Shown here: one piece after another, positions 13,699-16,438 of the stretch
Layout of the letters: every line of letters begins with the position of its first letter
How positions within the stretch are numbered: position 1 is the stretch's first letter
Source: an uncultured Clostridia bacterium
GTDB lineage: Bacteria > Bacillota > Clostridia > Christensenellales > Aristaeellaceae
Assembly: GCA_946615495.1 (NCBI GenBank)
Contig: CAMOHY010000018.1
Coordinates: forward strand, 1 to 16,438
Length of the DNA stretch: 16,438 bases
Direction of reading: 5' to 3'
The notes under the pieces: generated by a model
The model's database searches: none
What the model saw: the letters and a program-made list of their open reading frames with translations, nothing else
Told to the model about the DNA's origin: nothing
Made by a program: the position numbers and the translations under genes

Positions 13699-13755
13699 CA
13701 AAATATGAAAATAATATCAACTATTTGTTGCGTATTTGTAATAATTTTGTTCTTG
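13699..13755. other. AT-rich stretch beside the DnaA boxes (candidate unwinding element)
   Basis: About 57 bases are strongly A+T-rich, with runs such as AAAATATGAAAATAATATC and TTTGTAATAATTTTG, in a region otherwise G+C-rich. It begins about two dozen bases after the last degenerate DnaA box. Position and composition are those of a DNA unwinding element; a clear DnaA-trio array was not identified. The rest of 13284-13939 holds no gene that I can support. Confidence 0.45.
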
Positions 13756-13861
13756 ACAGCATGAAAATACACACGATTGTTCCCTTTCGGCCCCTGCTGG
13801 GAAGAAAGGGCGCATTCTGTTCGTTACAATAAGCAAAAGGCGCGGCTTTGCCGAAAAGGGA

Positions 13862-13890
13862 TGGCAATTCCCGCGCGCCTGTGTTATAAT
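13862..13890 (+). promoter_or_regulatory. Extended -10 promoter for the hypothetical-dusB-transporter operon
   Basis: TATAAT (13885-13890) is a perfect -10, preceded by TG-T as an extended -10 motif. The -35 position 17 bases upstream reads TGGCAA (13862-13867), only a 3 of 6 match, as is common when TGn is present. The predicted start near 13897 gives a leader of about 43 bases with a small GCTGC/GCAGC hairpin at 13899-13912. Confidence 0.65.
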
Positions 13891-13939
13891 GAAGTGGAGC
13901 TGCATCCGCAGCCCCGCTGAATGATTTTTGGAGGCGCTT

Positions 13940-14476
13940 GTGAAGTATTTACGGCGATTGATCTGGTATGTATCCACCCGGCTGCTGGTGCTGCTCAGCG
14001 TGCTGGGGCTGATGACCATGGCGTTTTATTTTTCCATGAACGCCACCAATATTTATATCATTTTAAAGGACGGCATGGCCAAACGCGCCCAAGTCATCAT
14101 GATGGGCGCGAATGAAAACCTGAACCCCTATTTTTCCTCCGCCTATCTGGAACGGGACGCCCAGCTCATGGAGGCCCGCAACGGCCAATCGGCCTACCAG
14201 AATTACTACAGCATCACGGGCTTTGACCACCGGATAAACCTGGACTGGTTCTGGTGCTGGCCCTGGGAGGATACCGCCCGCGCCACCATTACAGAAAGAA
14301 TTCCCGCCATCGACGGCAAGCTGAAGGCCTCCGCCAAGGACGCCGCGGCAGCGGCGGGCATCACCATTTCCTCCCCCAAATGGCAGACGACGCAATACAC
14401 CGTGCTGCTCAGCCGGGAAAACGGGCAATGGCGCATCCGCAATCTAACGGTGGCCAAGGTGATAAACGATGAATAA
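13940..14476 (+). CDS. Membrane-anchored protein of unknown function
   Basis: A 178-residue protein that I do not recognise. A basic start (MKYLRRLIWYVSTR) leads into one hydrophobic segment at about residues 15-33 (LLVLLSVLGLMTMAFYF), giving an N-terminal anchor with the remainder probably outside the membrane. The outer part contains GANENLNPYFSSAYLERD, an aromatic patch LDWFWCWPWEDTARATITER, and a last third that resembles a small alpha/beta or NTF2-like fold ending in VLLSRENGQWRIRNLTVAKV; that comparison is only an impression. The start is GTG 13940 because GGAGG (13930-13934) lies five bases upstream; an in-frame TTG at 13928 has no such site. Its end overlaps the dusB start by eight bases, so the two are coupled. 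Confidence 0.75.
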   Translation: MKYLRRLIWYVSTRLLVLLSVLGLMTMAFYFSMNATNIYIILKDGMAKRAQVIMMGANENLNPYFSSAYLERDAQLMEARNGQSAYQNYYSITGFDHRINLDWFWCWPWEDTARATITERIPAIDGKLKASAKDAAAAAGITISSPKWQTTQYTVLLSRENGQWRIRNLTVAKVINDE

Positions 14477-15422
14477 GGATAGGCACATTTCTCTTTCCCT
14501 GGCGCCTATGGCGGGGATCACCGATCAGGTGTTCCGCCGCCTTTGCTTTGAACAGGGCTGCGATGCGGCCACCACGGAAATGGTGAGCGCCCAGGGCTTT
14601 TTGACCGCGCCCAGGGACCGCAACGCCTACCGCTTTCTTTTGGCCCGCTACCCGGAGGAAGGGCCGCTGAGCGTGCAGATCTTCGGCAGCGACCCGCTGT
14701 ATATGGCGCAGGCCGCCGCCCGCCTCACGGACCTGGGCCTGTTTTCCGCCATCGATATTAACATGGGGTGCCCGGCCCAAAAGGTGGTGGGCGGCCAATC
14801 CGGCAGCGCCCTGATGAAGGACCCCGCCCTGGCCGGGGAAATCGCCGCCCGCGTAAAGGCGGCCACGCCGCTGCCCGTTACGGTGAAAATGCGTTTAGGC
14901 TGGGATGACGAGCACAAAAACGCCGTTTCCTTCGCCCGGATATTGGAGCAGGCGGGCATAGACGGCCTGACCGTTCATGGCCGCACCCGCATGCAGCAGT
15001 ATGCCGGCCAGGCGGACTGGCAGGCCATTGCGGAGGTCAAGAAAGCCGTATCCATCCCCGTGATCGCCAACGGCGACATCGTGGACGAAAAAAGCGCGCT
15101 AAAGGCCTTGGAGATCACCGGCTGCGACGGGCTGGCCATCGGCCGGGGCGCCCTGGGCAATCCCTGGCTTTTTGCCCGGATTCGCGCCGCCCTAAAGGGC
15201 GCGGCCTACACGCCGCCCACCTTTTCCCAGGTGGTCGACACGGCCATGCGCCAAGCGCGGGAAATGGCCGAATGGAAGGGCCGGCGCAGCGCCCTGCTGG
15301 AAATGCGCAAGCATTTCGCCTGGTACACCGCGGGCCGCCGCAATTCCGCCCAGGTGCGCACGAAAATCAACCTGGCCGCGTCCTTTGAAGAAGTGGAAGC
15401 CCTGCTGCGCACCCTGGATTAA
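14469..15422 (+). CDS. dusB: tRNA dihydrouridine synthase, DusB-like
   Basis: A 317-residue FMN-dependent enzyme that reduces uridines in the tRNA D-loop using NADPH. The TIM-barrel motifs are in order: LAPMAGITDQVFRRLC (FMN site, residues 11-26), DINMGCPAQKVVGGQSGSALM with catalytic Cys101, VKMRLGW (Lys140, FMN contact), VHGRTR (169-174), IANGDI (199-204) and IGRGALGNPW (224-233). The C-terminal helical domain contains EMRKHFAWYTAGRR, as in the DusB group. Its ATG at 14469 overlaps the end of the upstream gene, with AAGGTG seven bases before it. Intact and of normal length. In many Firmicutes dus genes are single housekeeping genes; here it sits beside the DnaA-box region. Confidence 0.93.
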   Translation: MNKDRHISLSLAPMAGITDQVFRRLCFEQGCDAATTEMVSAQGFLTAPRDRNAYRFLLARYPEEGPLSVQIFGSDPLYMAQAAARLTDLGLFSAIDINMGCPAQKVVGGQSGSALMKDPALAGEIAARVKAATPLPVTVKMRLGWDDEHKNAVSFARILEQAGIDGLTVHGRTRMQQYAGQADWQAIAEVKKAVSIPVIANGDIVDEKSALKALEITGCDGLAIGRGALGNPWLFARIRAALKGAAYTPPTFSQVVDTAMRQAREMAEWKGRRSALLEMRKHFAWYTAGRRNSAQVRTKINLAASFEEVEALLRTLD

Positions 15423-15453
15423 CCGATTCTTCAGCGAAAGGAAGATTTTTTTC

Positions 15454-16335
15454 GTGGAACTTATCAGTTTTGCGCTCATCGCGGTCATTATTCTGCTCTA
15501 CAGCCTCCAAACGCTGTTCTGCACCCTGTACACCAAGCGCTATCCGGGGCGGGACGATTTGGCCTCCCCCGTTTTCTGCATTCTGGAGGCGGCGTTCATC
15601 GTGGCCGTCACCTGGGCGCGAAACGGCTTCCGCTTTCAGCCCAGCCCCCTCACCCTGCTCTTTGGCGCGCTGAACGCCCTGGTGCTGTGGGGCTACAACA
15701 ATAGCCTGATGGCGGTGGGAAAAAGGGGCTCCTACGCTTTTTTCAATATGACGCTGCTTTACGGCGCCATTTTGGTGCCGATGGTTTACAGCGGCCTGTT
15801 TCTGCATGAGGGCACCACGCCGTTGCAGTGGGTTGGCGTGGGGCTGATGCTGATATCGTTCCTGCTGATGAACTGGGAGGGCAAGAGCGCCCAGCGGCCT
15901 CAGAAGGGGTATTACCTTTTCTGCGCGCTGCTGTTTTTGTGCAACGGGCTCTACAGCGTATTCCTGAAAATGCAGTCCCTGGCCAGCGAAGGGGAAAGCT
16001 CCGAAATGGTGATGCTTACCTTCGGCCTCATGGGCGCGGTGGCGCTCCTTCAGCTCATCGCAAAGGAAAAGGGCGCCACTCTCCGCGCCTTCCGGCAAAA
16101 CGCCCAAAGCCTGCCGCCCCTCATCGCCTGCCTGCTCAGCGCCGCCCTGGCCATCAACGGGCTGGTATACATCCTGCCGCGGGTCAACACCGTGGTGCTC
16201 TACACCATGGAAAATGGCGGCGTGCTGCTTTTATCCACCCTGTACGCGGTAATGCTGTTTCACGAAAAGCTGCTTCCCCGCAAGGCCGCGGGCGTTCTCA
16301 TCGCCGTCGTCAGCATCACGCTGCTGAGCCTGTAG
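15454..16335 (+). CDS. DMT/EamA-type transporter
   Basis: A 293-residue membrane protein with about ten hydrophobic segments, the size of drug/metabolite transporter (EamA) proteins. Typical features are the first helix FALIAVIILLYSLQTLFCTLY, a loop-helix stretch FNMTLLYGAILVPMVYSGLFLHEGTTPLQWVGVGLMLISFLLMNW ending the first repeat, and the matching end of the second repeat LSTLYAVMLFHEKLLPRKAAGVLIAVVSITLLSL. The E-x(5-7)-G spacing in both repeats is characteristic of the family. The substrate is unknown; relatives export amino acids, nucleosides or other metabolites. The start is GTG 15454 with AGGAAG nine bases upstream. It lies 31 bp after dusB in the same direction, so co-transcription is likely. 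No clear intrinsic terminator follows within the window. Confidence 0.85.
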   Translation: MELISFALIAVIILLYSLQTLFCTLYTKRYPGRDDLASPVFCILEAAFIVAVTWARNGFRFQPSPLTLLFGALNALVLWGYNNSLMAVGKRGSYAFFNMTLLYGAILVPMVYSGLFLHEGTTPLQWVGVGLMLISFLLMNWEGKSAQRPQKGYYLFCALLFLCNGLYSVFLKMQSLASEGESSEMVMLTFGLMGAVALLQLIAKEKGATLRAFRQNAQSLPPLIACLLSAALAINGLVYILPRVNTVVLYTMENGGVLLLSTLYAVMLFHEKLLPRKAAGVLIAVVSITLLSL

Positions 16336-16340
16336 CATTT

Positions 16341-16399
16341 CCTCATCCGTCCAACGGTGGACACGAACGGCGAATACAATATGTCCATAACGGATGAGG
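16341..16399. repeat. 10-bp inverted repeat near the right edge
   Basis: CCTCATCCGT (16341-16350) and ACGGATGAGG (16390-16399) form a perfect inverted repeat separated by 39 bases. No T-run follows, so it is not a standard terminator. The frame through it is open to the window edge (for example from ATG 16381), but no ribosome binding site supports a gene start. Confidence 0.4.
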
Positions 16400-16438
16400 C
16401 CACGAAAGCTGCCTTCCTTGGCGCGCTGAACATGGAGC

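Noticed and set aside
13753..13781. Consensus-like TTGACA as a -35 for the plus-strand operon
   Set aside because: Seventeen bases downstream there is only ATTGTT, a poor -10. The perfect extended -10 at 13885-13890 is the better promoter.
16357..16438. Start of another plus-strand gene (GTG 16357 or ATG 16381)
   Set aside because: The frame is open to the edge, but there is no ribosome binding site, the stretch is too short to judge, and an inverted repeat overlaps it.
1..16438. CRISPR arrays, tRNA or rRNA genes, and insertion-sequence transposases
   Set aside because: No regularly spaced direct repeats, no tRNA cloverleaf or rRNA sequence, and no transposase motifs were seen on either strand.

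Overview
The window reads as chromosomal DNA of a spore-forming, G+C-rich member of the Clostridia. The pointers are strong AGGAGG-type ribosome binding sites, frequent GTG/TTG starts, an LplABC-type sugar importer without its own ATPase, an ECF-type vitamin transporter subunit and a CwlD-like spore cortex amidase. The two solute-binding proteins have alanine-rich, non-lipoprotein signal peptides ending in A-x-A-E-E. From memory of related proteins this resembles gut Christensenellales; that placement is an inference and was not tested.

Layout. (1) 1-3052, plus strand: the end of an LplB-like permease, a complete LplC-like permease and an LplA-like sugar-binding protein, closed by a strong terminator. 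(2) 3053-3245: a dense, nearly fully self-complementary block of consecutive hairpins. (3) 3267-4337, minus: a MocR-type GntR/aminotransferase regulator that stops about 100 residues short and has Arg where the PLP-binding Lys should be. It is divergent from (4) 4439-4999, plus: an ECF transporter S component with its own promoter and terminator. (5) 12522-5015, minus: a peptide-scavenging operon. It runs promoter, 30-codon Cys-rich leader ORF, intrinsic terminator, M20D amidohydrolase, then oppA, oppD, oppF, oppB, oppC and a small Cys-rich C39-like cysteine peptidase. (6) 13283-12528, minus: a CwlD-like N-acetylmuramoyl-L-alanine amidase. (7) 13284-13939: about 650 bases without a gene, carrying five perfect DnaA boxes (TTATCCACA), two degenerate ones and an adjacent AT-rich stretch. 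(8) 13940-16335, plus: a membrane-anchored protein of unknown function, a DusB-type tRNA dihydrouridine synthase and a DMT/EamA-type transporter, transcribed away from the DnaA-box cluster.

How the parts work together. The left end imports an oligosaccharide or modified sugar, using an ATPase encoded elsewhere. The opp operon would import short peptides or N-acylated amino acids and hydrolyse them with the amidohydrolase and possibly the C39-like enzyme. Because a terminator lies between the only convincing promoter and the first structural gene, this operon is probably controlled by transcription attenuation. The leader peptide has five Cys codons, which makes cysteine or thiol status one candidate signal.

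The strongest leads are the DnaA-box cluster with no dnaA nearby (orphan origin or DnaA titration/regulatory site), the three-hairpin element at 3053-3185, the Cys-codon leader attenuator, and the lysine-less truncated MocR protein beside the ECF S component.
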